This document shows, piece after piece, positions 17,780 to 26,391 of a DNA stretch of 64,000 bases. Source of the DNA: Epilithonimonas tenax DSM 16811 (GTDB lineage Bacteria; Bacteroidota; Bacteroidia; Flavobacteriales; Weeksellaceae); NCBI RefSeq assembly GCF_000428485.1, contig NZ_AUAA01000001.1:1-64000 (forward strand), in the 5' to 3' direction. A model generated the notes under the pieces. The model worked only from the letters and a program-made list of their open reading frames with translations, ran no database searches and was not told where the DNA came from. The position numbers and the translations under genes were made by a program. Numbering within the stretch: position 1 is the first letter of the stretch; each line of letters starts with the position of its first letter.

Positions 17780-18883
17780 TTATTTTTTAACTGAGAATTT
17801 ATAAATCGTTTTAGTCTGGTATTTTTCGCCAGGCTTCAGTTCTGCTGAAGGGAAAGAAGCCTGATTAGGAGCATCCGGGAAATGTTGCGTTTCTAAACAA
17901 AAACCAGTTCTGAATTCATTTTTGCCGCCACTTTTGGTATCGAATTTACCATCCAAGAAATTACCTGAATAAAATTGAACACCAGGCTGATCTGTCAAAA
18001 CTTCCATTTCTCTTCCCGATTCCGGATGGTATACTTTGGCGATGCTTCTCATTCCGCTTCCGTTCAGTACCCAGTTGTGATCGTAGCCTTTTCCTTTTTT
18101 CAATTGGTCATCATTTGCATTAATATCTTTTCCGATTGGTTTTGAAGTGGTAAAATCAAACGGACTTCCTTGTACTGCTTTTTCTTTACCCGTCGGGATC
18201 AAGGTTTCATTCACAGGTAAGAATTTGTCTGCATAAATTTGTAATTCGTGATCGGTAATTGTTTTAGAAAAATTTCCTGAAAGATTGAAATACGAATGCT
18301 GGGTAAGATTCACAACCGTTGCTTTATCCGTGGTTGCTTCGTAAGAAATCTCCAAGGCATTGTCATCCGTCAAAGTATATAGAACCGTTGTCGTTAATTT
18401 CCCTGGATAGCCTTCTTCGCCGTCTGCACTTGTATAAGTCAGTTTCAACGTGGGAGATTTTGCATCTTTTACAGGCTCGATATTCCAGAATTTGGTATGG
18501 AAACCTTCTTTTCCGCCGTGAAGCGTGTTGGGTACGTCGTTTTTTTCAATGTCATACGTTTTGCCTTCCAAAGTGAATTTGGCGTTGGCAATTCTGTTTC
18601 CGTAACGGCCAATCAAAGCACCGAAATAGTAGGGATTTCCGTTGAAATAATCATCAGGTTTCGTAAAACCTAAAACAACATCTTCGTACTTTCCGTTTTT
18701 GTCGGGCGCGGTAAGTGAAGTGATAATGCCTCCAAAATTGATAACGTCTACCTTCATCCCATTTTTGTTGGTCAAGGTATATTTTTGAATGGAATCACCT
18801 TTCGCTGTCACTCCGTAGTTTGAAACCTGTATATTTTCCATATTCTTTTTTTTGAATCTCATTACCATTTTCTTTTTTATCAC
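17780..18883 (-). CDS. galM: Aldose 1-epimerase (mutarotase) with a frame-separated lipoprotein signal
   Basis: The enzyme interconverts alpha and beta anomers of aldoses. Visible motifs are GRYGNRIANAKFTL, NTLHGGKEGFH, VNLTQHSYFNLSG (catalytic His) and FCLETQHFPDAPN (catalytic Glu). The open frame begins MIKKKMVMRFKKKNMENIQV and has no signal peptide; ATG at 18841 (MENIQV) is an alternative start. Just upstream, in another frame, an ATG at 18938 encodes a clear lipoprotein signal ending SVLGC that runs into the same DNA. The frames meet at an A8 tract (18846-18853); with seven As the signal would join the enzyme. So the gene is either frameshifted, corrected by slippage, or mis-sequenced by one base. 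Confidence 0.9.
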   Translation of the reverse strand: MIKKKMVMRFKKKNMENIQVSNYGVTAKGDSIQKYTLTNKNGMKVDVINFGGIITSLTAPDKNGKYEDVVLGFTKPDDYFNGNPYYFGALIGRYGNRIANAKFTLEGKTYDIEKNDVPNTLHGGKEGFHTKFWNIEPVKDAKSPTLKLTYTSADGEEGYPGKLTTTVLYTLTDDNALEISYEATTDKATVVNLTQHSYFNLSGNFSKTITDHELQIYADKFLPVNETLIPTGKEKAVQGSPFDFTTSKPIGKDINANDDQLKKGKGYDHNWVLNGSGMRSIAKVYHPESGREMEVLTDQPGVQFYSGNFLDGKFDTKSGGKNEFRTGFCLETQHFPDAPNQASFPSAELKPGEKYQTKTIYKFSVKK

Positions 18884-18938
18884 ATCCTAAAACACTTAAA
18901 AATGCAATAATAATCAAATTATAACTTATTTTTTTCAT
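18854..18938 (-). other. Detached lipoprotein signal peptide of the mutarotase
   Basis: Reading from ATG at 18938 gives MKKISYNLIIIAFLSVLGC followed by DKKENGNEI: a positively charged start, hydrophobic core and LGC lipobox with lipidated C19. The frame then enters the A8 tract, continues about sixteen more codons and stops. Removal of one A would fuse it to KKNMENIQV, the epimerase. Outer-membrane or periplasmic lipoprotein mutarotases are common in Bacteroidota, which supports this as the original N-terminus. Confidence 0.85.
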
Positions 18939-18959
18939 ACTTTAAATGATTTTGCAAGT

Positions 18960-20456
18960 TTAACGATAATATACTTCATTCCATCGAAGCGTATTCTTAA
19001 AATCACGAATTTTTGTATCTTCATCAATAACCAATGATTCTATGCCTGCCATTTCGGCAAAATCTTCCAACTGTTCTGCACTGATGTTCTCGCTGTAACA
19101 CGTATGATGCGCTCCACCAGCCAAAATCCAAGCTTCCGCAGCAGTGTACAAATCAGGAAGCGGTTTCCATAGAACTCTTGCCACAGGAAGTTTGGGTAAT
19201 TCTTCGGTGATTTCCAACGCTTTTGTTTTATTAATTAAAAGCCTGAAATGATTTCCAAAATCCATCAGAGCAGCATTTAAAGAATCAATATTTCCTCTGG
19301 AATTGAAAACCAAACGTACGGGATCTGCTTTTCCACCAATTCCCAAAGGATGGATCTCGCAAGACGGTTTTCCAACCGCCAAAACAGGATCAACTTCCAG
19401 CATATGAGATCCTAAAACCGAAGGATTTGAAGGATTGAAATGATAGGTATAATCTTCCATAAAGGCATTTCCACCTTCCAGACCTTGTCCCATTGTTTTC
19501 ATCGCACGAACGAGGGCTGTTGTTTTCCAGTCGCCTTCTCCGGCGAAACCATATCCTTTTTCCATCAACCTCTGAACGGCAATTCCAGGAAGCTGATCCA
19601 ACCCGTGAAGGTCTTCAAAAGTATCTGAGAACCCTTTGAAATTGCCGTCTTTGAGGAATTTTTCTAAACCTAATTCTATCCTGGCAGCGGCCTCAAGCGA
19701 TTTTCTGTTGCTTCCGCCTGAAAGAAGAGATTCTGCCATTTTGTATGAAGCCTCATACTCTTCCATCAAAGTTTTAACCTCGCCATCGCCAATAGAATTA
19801 ACAACGTTTACCAAATCCCCGATTCCCCAAGTGTTTACTGAAAATCCGAATTTGGTTTCTGCTTCTACTTTGTCGCCATCTGTCACGGCCACATATCTCA
19901 TATTATCCCCGAAACGGGCGAATTTTGCACCTTGCCAATCGTCCCAGCCTGCTGCGACGCGGCTCCAATCTCCGATTTGTTTCTGAACTCTTTCGGCTGC
20001 CCAATGTCCAACAACCACTTTTCTGTTTTTGCGAAGACGGCTTACCATAAATCCGAATTCACGGTCGCCGTGTGCTGCCTGATTCAGGTTCATAAAATCC
20101 ATATCCATCGTGGACCACGGGATATCCTGATTGAACTGCGTGTGAAGATGCAGCATTGGTTTTTGCAAAGCCGTCAATCCACGAATCCACATTTTTGCAG
20201 GTGAAAAAGTGTGCATCCAGGTTATGATTCCGATACAATCTTTTGCAAAATTGGCAGCTGTAAGGGTTTCGAAAATTTCTTCCGTGGTTTTTACGGTTGG
20301 TTTTAAAATAACCCTTACCGGAATAGATGAAGAAGCATTGAGAGCTTCCACGATTTTTTTTGAATTTTCCGCAACCTGAGCCAAGGTTTCAGGTCCGTAT
20401 AAATGCTGACTTCCGGTGATGAACCAGATTTCTTTTGTATTGAGAGGTGTTAACAT
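18960..20456 (-). CDS. araA: L-arabinose isomerase
   Basis: AraA converts L-arabinose to L-ribulose in the cytosol using Mn2+. I chose the ATG at 20456 ([20 protein letters not shown]), which gives 498 residues, the normal length. A longer frame to 20546 adds 30 residues of translated intergenic repeat DNA. Characteristic segments include [33 protein letters not shown] with an active-site glutamate, and the C-terminal GGAHHT. It follows araD by 90 bases containing ATGATA-type microrepeats. Confidence 0.97.
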   Translation of the reverse strand: MLTPLNTKEIWFITGSQHLYGPETLAQVAENSKKIVEALNASSSIPVRVILKPTVKTTEEIFETLTAANFAKDCIGIITWMHTFSPAKMWIRGLTALQKPMLHLHTQFNQDIPWSTMDMDFMNLNQAAHGDREFGFMVSRLRKNRKVVVGHWAAERVQKQIGDWSRVAAGWDDWQGAKFARFGDNMRYVAVTDGDKVEAETKFGFSVNTWGIGDLVNVVNSIGDGEVKTLMEEYEASYKMAESLLSGGSNRKSLEAAARIELGLEKFLKDGNFKGFSDTFEDLHGLDQLPGIAVQRLMEKGYGFAGEGDWKTTALVRAMKTMGQGLEGGNAFMEDYTYHFNPSNPSVLGSHMLEVDPVLAVGKPSCEIHPLGIGGKADPVRLVFNSRGNIDSLNAALMDFGNHFRLLINKTKALEITEELPKLPVARVLWKPLPDLYTAAEAWILAGGAHHTCYSENISAEQLEDFAEMAGIESLVIDEDTKIRDFKNTLRWNEVYYR

Positions 20457-20464
20457 ATTTTTAT

Positions 20465-20489
20465 AAATGATAAATGATAGATGATAAAT
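20465..20489. repeat. ATGATA microrepeat upstream of araA
   Basis: Words of the form ATGATAAATGATAGATGATAA are repeated just before the araA start. The related TAGATGATAGA occurs twice near 12510-12535, upstream of the GPH symporter gene. They look like intergenic microrepeats of this genome rather than an operator, but they do share TGATAA with the candidate operators near 48.7 kb. Confidence 0.45.
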
Positions 20490-20546
20490 TATAACTGATG
20501 ATTGATTTTTTAAGCCAATTGCTAATCGCCAAAAGCTAAGAGCCAT

Positions 20547-21245
20547 TTACTGTCCGTAATAGGCGTTTTTGCCGTGTTTTCTTTCGTAATGTTTTTTGAT
20601 GAGTGAATCCTTTAATCGAGGTGCCTCTGGGTTGATTTGTCTTGTGCGATAAGCCATTTCCGCAATCGTTTCCAGAACTTTGCTGTTGTAAACGGCTTTG
20701 TCCGCATTTTTACCCCAAGTGAATGGGCCGTGATTTCCGATAAGCACCATTTCCACTTCTTCGTAAGACAACTTTTTTTCTTTGAAGCAATCCAAAATCT
20801 GGATTCCTGTGTTGTACTCGTAATTTCCTTCGATCAAATCATCGCACATTGGTGGTGCGCAGGGAATATCTGTCGTAAGATGGTCTGCGTGTGTCGTCCC
20901 GAAAATAGGAATATCCATTTGTGCTTGTGCCCAAGCGACCGAATAAATGGCGTGCGTATGGGAAATCCCGCCAATGTTTTCCCAGTTTTTGTAAAGGTAG
21001 GCGTGGGTTTTGGTGTCGGAAGAAGGTCTTAGATTTCCTTCAACCACATTGGCATCGAAATCTAAAATCACGATGTCTTCGGGTTTTAAAAGTTCGTAAG
21101 GCACACCGCTTGGTTTGATGGCAAAGATTTCTTTTTCACGGTCGACTGCACTGACGTTTCCGAATGTGTAAACAACGAGCTTCAAGGCATCCAACTGCAT
21201 ATTGGCTTCGTAGCATTGTCTCTGGAGTTCTTTGTAGATGCTCAT
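20547..21245 (-). CDS. araD: L-ribulose-5-phosphate 4-epimerase
   Basis: AraD makes D-xylulose 5-phosphate, the point where arabinose joins xylose catabolism. The ATG at 21245 (MSIYKELQRQCYEANMQL) gives 232 residues, the family norm; an upstream in-frame start would add 11 non-conserved residues. Class II aldolase-fold motifs are clear: GNVSAVDRE, KPSGVPYELL, the zinc ligands in GGISHTHAIYSVAWAQ and FGTTHADHL, and the later histidine in GNHGPFTWG. The 5' region carries a long hairpin and two repeat families that separate it from araB. Confidence 0.97.
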   Translation of the reverse strand: MSIYKELQRQCYEANMQLDALKLVVYTFGNVSAVDREKEIFAIKPSGVPYELLKPEDIVILDFDANVVEGNLRPSSDTKTHAYLYKNWENIGGISHTHAIYSVAWAQAQMDIPIFGTTHADHLTTDIPCAPPMCDDLIEGNYEYNTGIQILDCFKEKKLSYEEVEMVLIGNHGPFTWGKNADKAVYNSKVLETIAEMAYRTRQINPEAPRLKDSLIKKHYERKHGKNAYYGQ

Positions 21246-21306
21246 TTTATTATATTTTTTAACGCAAAAGAAGCGCAAAGTTTTTTATTTATTTTTTAAA
21301 GTTTTC

Positions 21307-21357
21307 TTTGTCATTCCGTAGGAATCTAAACCGCTTAGATTCCCACGGAATGACAAA
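21307..21357. repeat. Long inverted repeat upstream of araD
   Basis: Two 23-base arms, TTTGTCATTCCGTAGG... and ...CCCACGGAATGACAAA, pair with one mismatch around the five-base loop ACCGC. One arm of the same type (CCTACGGAATGACAAA) occurs alone at 59350-59365 beside dispersed element copy 6. With no U-tract it is not a standard terminator, but it would make a very stable RNA hairpin about 60 bases before araD. Confidence 0.85.
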
Positions 21358-21394
21358 CTTCTTGGTTATAACCTTCTTGTTTTATGATGAATCT

Positions 21395-21473
21395 GCAGCC
21401 CGACCTGAGTGGAGCTCTTTTTGTGTAGCAAAGCGAAACAAAAAAGCGGGAACGGAGGGCGGATATAGCTGCC
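21395..21473. repeat. Dispersed palindromic element, copy 3 (short form)
   Basis: It begins GCAGCCCGACCTGAGTGG and AGCTCTTTTTG, and ends AAAAAAGCGGGAACGGAGGG then ATAGCTGCC. The inner hairpin of the long copies is absent; only a short linker (TGTAGCAAAGCGAAACA) joins the two ends. This is the minimal form and defines the conserved borders. Confidence 0.85.
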
Positions 21474-21532
21474 ATAAAAATTTTGGTTATTGTTTTTTGG
21501 TTGTTGATCGTTGGTTTTAATTATCTATTCAA

Positions 21533-21606
21533 TTAACAAGTCGCCTCTACGAGGCTTGATGTGTATGGATTATATTTGGCTATTAACAGTGCGATCCTAC
21601 GGAGCT
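21533..21606. repeat. Paired short hairpins, second copy
   Basis: The unit contains AATTAACAAGTCGCCTCTACG with the GCCTC-TAC-GAGGC hairpin, then TATTAACAGTGCGATCCTAC and GGAGC. It matches the unit at 10817-10890. It follows the araB stop on the transcript. Confidence 0.6.
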
Positions 21607-21634
21607 ATCAAATCCTGGTTAAAATTTCTATCAA

Positions 21635-23332
21635 CTATAAAATGTCAACTTTCAACTTCTTTTTTGATTTGATATTGTTTTCTGCAAAGTCGGCAAGAAT
21701 CTGATATTGATTCATTAATTCTGCATATTTTTCTACATGTTCTGCCTGCGGGAAATATTCGGCTTCGAAATCCGAACCCATTTTCTGACTCGCTACCTGC
21801 ACATTTGGGTAAATCCCTGCTGCAACGGCTGCATAAATTGCGGCGCCCAAAGCCGGAGCTTGATCAGACGCTGCGACGATAATCGGCATATTGAGGACGT
21901 TTGCCAAGGTCTGCATAATGAACGGCGATTTTCTGGCAACACCGCCAATTCCGATGACTTTTTCGATTTTCACGCCTTCATCTTCAAAGCGGTCGACGAT
22001 TTTTTTGGAACCGAAACAAATGGCATTCACCAATGCTTTGAAAATATGTGGTGCTTTTGTACCTAACGAAAGGTTGCTGATAGCGGCTTTCAGTTCCTGA
22101 TTGGCATCGGGTGTTCTACGTCCGTTAATCCAGTCTAAGGCAATGGGAACAGCTTCGGAAAGTGGAATTTTTTCGGCTTCCAAAGTCAGATTTCGTATGA
22201 GATTGTGTTCTATTTCTTCTTTTAATTGTTGTTTTTGATGGTCATCAATGACCTTAGAATTGATCAGAATATTGTGCGTTGGCCACATCAGAATATCTTT
22301 GTACCAAGCCAACAAATCTCCAAACGCAGACTGACCCGCTTCCAGACCAATCAATCCAGGAATGACTGAACCATCAACTTGTCCGCAGATTCCTTTCACC
22401 GTTTTGTCTCCGATCATTTGGTTGGGCGCCACCATAATATCGCAGGTGGAAGTGCCCATAATTCGGATCAGTGTATGTTCTTCCACTTTTGCACCAACTG
22501 CTCCGGAATGGGCGTCGAAAGTTCCTACGGCAATCACTGTATTGGTAGTTAAACCCAATTTTGCTGCCCATTCTTCGTTTAAATTTCCTGCAACCTCATC
22601 GGAAGTGTAGGTTTTATCGTACAATCTGTCTCGAAGTTCTGCTAAAGACGGATCTAACTGACCGAGGAAATCCTTAGATGGAAGTCCGTCCCACGACTCG
22701 TGCCACATCGCTTTGTGACCCGCTGCACAACGGCTTCTTTTGAAGCTTGCCAAATCCTGATGGTCGGAAAGCAGAAATGTGATATAATCGCAATGCTCCA
22801 TCCAACTGTACGTGGCATTTTTCACCTTCTCGTCTTCTCGGTTGATGTGAAGGATTTTTGCCCAAAACCATTCGGAAGAATAGATTCCACCTTCAAATTT
22901 CGTATAATCTTCGCCCACCCAGTTTCTCGCTAAATGGTTGATTTCTTCCGCTTCATCAATGGACGTATGGTCTTTCCACAATACCATCATTGCATTAGGA
23001 TTATGTTCGAAACCAGGCGTTAAAGCCAATGCAATTCCATCTTTATTTACCGGAAGCGGTGATGAACCTGTGGTATCAATGCAAATGCTGACCATACTTT
23101 CAGGAGCTACTCCACTTTCTTTTACCACATCGGAAATGGTTTTTTCCAAGCCTTCGATATGGTCTAGTGGATGCTGACGAAATTGATTGAGTTCCGGCTG
23201 ACAGAATTTTCCTTCTTTCCATCTTTGGTAATAGCTTACGGCTGTTGCGAGTTCGGCGCCGTTTTCTGTATCAATCAGTACTGCACGTACGGAATCTGTT
23301 CCATAATCTAATCCGATAACGTATTTCTTCAT
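21635..23332 (-). CDS. araB: Ribulokinase
   Basis: A 565-residue FGGY-family kinase that phosphorylates L-ribulose. The N-terminal phosphate-binding loop is GLDYGTDSVRAVLID, the substrate region has CIDTTGSSPLPV, and the C-terminal adenosine-site segment is IGIGGVARKSPFIMQTLANV. The length matches AraB rather than xylulokinase. It is first in the araB-araD-araA-epimerase-symporter series, and its upstream region has a promoter-like element and a TGTAA/TTACA inverted repeat. Alternative sugar kinases are unlikely given araA and araD alongside. Confidence 0.96.
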   Translation of the reverse strand: MKKYVIGLDYGTDSVRAVLIDTENGAELATAVSYYQRWKEGKFCQPELNQFRQHPLDHIEGLEKTISDVVKESGVAPESMVSICIDTTGSSPLPVNKDGIALALTPGFEHNPNAMMVLWKDHTSIDEAEEINHLARNWVGEDYTKFEGGIYSSEWFWAKILHINREDEKVKNATYSWMEHCDYITFLLSDHQDLASFKRSRCAAGHKAMWHESWDGLPSKDFLGQLDPSLAELRDRLYDKTYTSDEVAGNLNEEWAAKLGLTTNTVIAVGTFDAHSGAVGAKVEEHTLIRIMGTSTCDIMVAPNQMIGDKTVKGICGQVDGSVIPGLIGLEAGQSAFGDLLAWYKDILMWPTHNILINSKVIDDHQKQQLKEEIEHNLIRNLTLEAEKIPLSEAVPIALDWINGRRTPDANQELKAAISNLSLGTKAPHIFKALVNAICFGSKKIVDRFEDEGVKIEKVIGIGGVARKSPFIMQTLANVLNMPIIVAASDQAPALGAAIYAAVAAGIYPNVQVASQKMGSDFEAEYFPQAEHVEKYAELMNQYQILADFAENNIKSKKKLKVDIL

Positions 23333-23391
23333 TGTTGCGCTGAATTAAATTTTAATAAAATGTTTACACTTCTCCAGTTGGGAGATTAAAA

Positions 23392-23399
23392 CAAATATA
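23392..23399 (-). promoter_or_regulatory. Candidate araB -7 promoter element
   Basis: On the minus strand this reads TATATTTG, a full match to TAnnTTTG, 60 bases before the araB ATG. The expected -33 region falls at about 23418-23430, exactly where the TGTAA/TTACA inverted repeat lies. Confidence 0.6.
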
Positions 23400-23418
23400 A
23401 ATTTTTATTTTTAATAAA

Positions 23419-23431
23419 TGTAAATATTACA
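23419..23431. promoter_or_regulatory. Candidate operator TGTAA-N3-TTACA upstream of araB
   Basis: TGTAAATATTACA is an inverted repeat with perfect five-base arms that overlaps the inferred -33 region. A second TTACACTT word, shared with the right arm and its flank, lies at 23364-23371 near the expected transcription start. A repressor bound here would block araB transcription; the Nudix regulator at 15316 is the obvious candidate, by inference. Confidence 0.45.
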
Positions 23432-23470
23432 CTTAATATTGTTTTTTCTATTATTAATGGTGCTTTTCAC

Positions 23471-23566
23471 TTATTTTATCTTTAAAACCACAAAAGAGTT
23501 GGGTGCGATTTGAACAGAAAATTTCCCTTTTTTAATCACAGAATTCTCTTCAGGAGGTTTTATGTT
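23471..23566 (-). pseudogene. C-terminal remnant of a glycoside hydrolase
   Basis: In the space between araB and GH30 the minus strand encodes 31 residues ending KKGKFSVQIAPNSFVVLKIK and a stop, with an in-frame stop just before. A beta-strand, then PxSF and VVLK at the very end, is the usual finish of the C-terminal beta-sandwich in GH51 arabinofuranosidases and related families. There is no start or catalytic domain. I read it as the leftover tail of a deleted arabinoside-active enzyme; GH30 or another clan-A family is also possible. Confidence 0.5.
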
Positions 23567-23599
23567 TTAAAAATCACACTTATTTGTATTCCTCAAAAT

Positions 23600-23640
23600 A
23601 AAAGGCCATCAGAATCACCCGATGACCTTTTTTAAAAAAA
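23600..23640 (-). terminator. Terminator after the GH30 gene
   Basis: AAAGGCCATC faces GATGACCTTT with one mismatch around AGAATCACCC; on the minus strand TTTTATTTTG follows. It lies about 25-65 bases beyond the GH30 stop. Confidence 0.7.
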
Positions 23641-23664
23641 TAATTTGAAAAAATATAACTGATA

Positions 23665-26391
23665 TTATTGCTTGATCAATTTGTTTTTGATTGTTTTTCC
23701 TGATCCTGAAATCTCTATAAAATACAGTCCAGAAGGAAGTTTAGAAACATCAATTTTGTTTTTACCATTGCCAAGTCTGCCTTTGTAGTAGATCATGCTA
23801 CCTTTTGTATCCAAGACAGAATAGACTGCATCAGCCGATTTCCAATCTATAAAAACCTCATTTTTAGCGGGATTGGGATAGATCTGAAATTTGGAATTAA
23901 AAGCATCTCCCGCAGCAAGAGTTCCAAATTCTAATGGCAGCATTGACGATGAATAGGCATTTTCTTCAGAAACATAAGCACTGAAAGAAGAGACACTTTC
24001 GTTTCCAGAAGTAATTTTGTAGAATCCCGTGGTCCCGTTGACTGTTTTCAAAACATAGCCTCCAGAATAAACTTTTACCGTACTGTAACCTGCATTGAGT
24101 TGATTATAAACAAGCGCCTTTGGTGTAGAAACTGCTCCTGAGCCTGTGAAAGTAAAAGTTCCATTTCCTGTAATCAATACAGGGGTATTTGCTGGGATTT
24201 TCCCATTTTGAACAGCTGTGCATACAACTTTAGCTGACGAAATCATCATATGGTAAGCCTGTACGCCATTTGGAACAGTAGCCTCAAACGGAATAACGAT
24301 AACGGCATATCCATTAATGGTCTTGGTGTACGAAGCAGTGGTTGCCGTGAAATTAATCGGCGCATTAAAATCCCCTCCCTGATCTGACAATTCCAATGAA
24401 GCGCAGGTATTTCCTGAAACAACATTTGAACTTGCTGCTTTGGTATTGGTACGGAAACCAGACCCATTGCTGACATAGAAAAGGCTGTTGGTATTTGTCA
24501 TTTTGCTTTTCCAATTTGCGGAGGTGTTGATATTTGTTACGTTGGTAAAATCCAATGATGTGTAATAACTGTTTTCATAAACATCCATCAGATTGCTGTC
24601 TCCGTCGGAGTAAACGCCGGCAAATCTCATTGCTTTCTCATTTGCAATACTGAAATAAACATCTCCAAAATTAAAGGTCAGGATTGAACTGAAGTTCCCA
24701 TTTCTAAGTCCAATAATTCCTTTACAACCAGTCGTAAGCACAGCTCTGGAAATATCAAAAACCAAGTCAAAATTAGCAGATCCAGATGATGGCAGGTTTA
24801 CCGTTCCGTAGTTGTACGACTTCACAACTCCAGCATTATCTACGTAATATAATGTTGTATTAGAGGAAGTTGCAAGGTTACTGGTGGTATAGCTATTCAC
24901 GTGGAAAACCAATTTGTTATAACGATCATCTAAGCTGACATATCCGCTGGCATCAGTTGTGTTGGAACTAATTAATGGCGTAGAGTTGTACAAGGTAGCC
25001 GTTTTGCCACTCAACTGGTAAGTTGTTCCAAATGCGGAATTGGTAACTGTCTGAGTCTCGATTTTATTATAATTAAGATCTTGACCGGTCATACTGGATA
25101 CTTGTCTCACATTACTCTTATTGAAAACAAAGGTGATAACGCTGGAAGGATTCACCTGAATGGTAGGACGGAAGGTCTCTGTAAAACTCAGGTTTGATGA
25201 CACCATATTCGTTGTTTCATTGGTCAGAATCTTCTGAGCCGATGTTGCATAAAAAGGTAAATCTACTTTAAGTGAATAGGTGCTAGCTGAGGAATTGAAA
25301 ACCATCAATGTCACTTTATCAGCTGTTTCATTGATATAAGCCGATCCTTGCATAGAACCCTGATCGCTCCATATGGCATCCAGTCTTTTGGAACCTGTGG
25401 TATATTTTGCAAAGTGCGAAAGTATATAACCTCTTTTGGTGATCTCACCTGCAACGGTTCCAAACTGGCCATCTCCCATCATACCGTAATATCTTTTCGT
25501 GGCGTAATGGATCCAGGCATTTCCTCCACCTACCAGAACATCATTGACACTTTTTGCAAAGTCAAATGCATCTGTACTCCAAGAGAAATTTCTTGTTCCA
25601 CCATTTGCGTTCCAGTTGAGCAGAAACTCTGTCATCCAGATTTCTTTATTAGCAGTCAGAAAACCTTTGTATGCAGATCCTATTCCGCCATATTGATGCC
25701 CTGCATAGATTTCAAATTTCGGTAATACATCGGTCGCGAGGAGAGCACTAGCATAATTATTGGACATCCCTACCGTTTCTGGCGCAATAATTCTACAGGA
25801 TATAACATCTGAATAATTTTTTAAAAAATTGGTGATCTGCGCCGGTGTGTAGGTACAGCCCGCATAACTTACGACATAATCCGGTTCGTTCTGAAGTGAT
25901 ATAGCATACAGTTCTACACCATTATTTCTAAGATAGACTACAAAGTCATTAAGATAACTGGCAAAATCTGCATAATTTTCTTCTTTTAAAAACCCTTCAA
26001 CGCCGTTATAAGTTCCGGCCTCGTTACTGTTGGTCTTCCACTCGGCAGGTGGAGACCATGGGCTGGCAAAAATAATAAGTCCCAAAGATTTTGCTTTTTG
26101 CGCAGTGGCTAATACTGCACTCCAGTTTGCCCGGGTTGTGGGAATATAGAGTCGCATCATATTGTATCCTGCCTCGCTGTTTGTACCCCACATTTTATCT
26201 ATTTCGGAAGGAGTCATATGATCATAGGCAAACTGAGGACTGCATACAAAACCTCCGAAACCAGTGATTTTTTGTCTTGGCCTGGTATTGTCTATACGGA
26301 CTTTTGGCGTTTGCGCACTGATCTGAAAGGCCAGGAGAGCAATTGCAATAAGAGCAATTCTGTCGATTAATTTTAGGATCGTTTTTTTCAT
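23665..26391 (-). CDS. Secreted GH30-family xylanase with T9SS C-terminal sorting domain
   Basis: I use the ATG at 26391 (MKKTILKLIDRIALIAIALL), which starts a good signal peptide; an in-frame ATG lies seven codons upstream. The 908-residue protein has a GH30 barrel (about 30-330) with acid/base E169 in SLQNEPDY and nucleophile E255 in IWMTEFLLNW, then a small beta domain, a jelly-roll-like region (about 430-600), a region with GYAVIVIPFEATVPNGVQAY, and a type A T9SS sorting tail (FQIYPNPAKNE to the end). GH30 subfamily 8 enzymes cut glucuronoxylan next to glucuronate branches; the subfamily was not proven here. The gene appears to be a single unit with its own long 5' region and a terminator. 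Confidence 0.87.
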   Translation of the reverse strand: MKKTILKLIDRIALIAIALLAFQISAQTPKVRIDNTRPRQKITGFGGFVCSPQFAYDHMTPSEIDKMWGTNSEAGYNMMRLYIPTTRANWSAVLATAQKAKSLGLIIFASPWSPPAEWKTNSNEAGTYNGVEGFLKEENYADFASYLNDFVVYLRNNGVELYAISLQNEPDYVVSYAGCTYTPAQITNFLKNYSDVISCRIIAPETVGMSNNYASALLATDVLPKFEIYAGHQYGGIGSAYKGFLTANKEIWMTEFLLNWNANGGTRNFSWSTDAFDFAKSVNDVLVGGGNAWIHYATKRYYGMMGDGQFGTVAGEITKRGYILSHFAKYTTGSKRLDAIWSDQGSMQGSAYINETADKVTLMVFNSSASTYSLKVDLPFYATSAQKILTNETTNMVSSNLSFTETFRPTIQVNPSSVITFVFNKSNVRQVSSMTGQDLNYNKIETQTVTNSAFGTTYQLSGKTATLYNSTPLISSNTTDASGYVSLDDRYNKLVFHVNSYTTSNLATSSNTTLYYVDNAGVVKSYNYGTVNLPSSGSANFDLVFDISRAVLTTGCKGIIGLRNGNFSSILTFNFGDVYFSIANEKAMRFAGVYSDGDSNLMDVYENSYYTSLDFTNVTNINTSANWKSKMTNTNSLFYVSNGSGFRTNTKAASSNVVSGNTCASLELSDQGGDFNAPINFTATTASYTKTINGYAVIVIPFEATVPNGVQAYHMMISSAKVVCTAVQNGKIPANTPVLITGNGTFTFTGSGAVSTPKALVYNQLNAGYSTVKVYSGGYVLKTVNGTTGFYKITSGNESVSSFSAYVSEENAYSSSMLPLEFGTLAAGDAFNSKFQIYPNPAKNEVFIDWKSADAVYSVLDTKGSMIYYKGRLGNGKNKIDVSKLPSGLYFIEISGSGKTIKNKLIKQ

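Larger units (their letters stand above)
21246..21634. other. Repeat-filled gap between araB and araD
   Basis: These 389 bases contain no gene. In plus-strand order they hold an AACGCAAAAGAAGCGCAAAG fragment (about 21261-21280), a 23-base inverted repeat (21307-21357), dispersed element copy 3 (21395-21473), and a paired short-hairpin unit (21533-21606). All lie in the stretch a common araB-araD transcript would cross, so they form its untranslated spacer. Confidence 0.7.

Noticed and set aside
20463-20500. ATGATA microrepeats as an araA operator
   Set aside because: Similar TAGATGATAGA words occur upstream of unrelated genes (about 12510-12535), pointing to a general intergenic microrepeat.
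20457-20546. 30-residue N-terminal extension of AraA
   Set aside because: The extension translates microrepeat DNA; the family start is at 20456.
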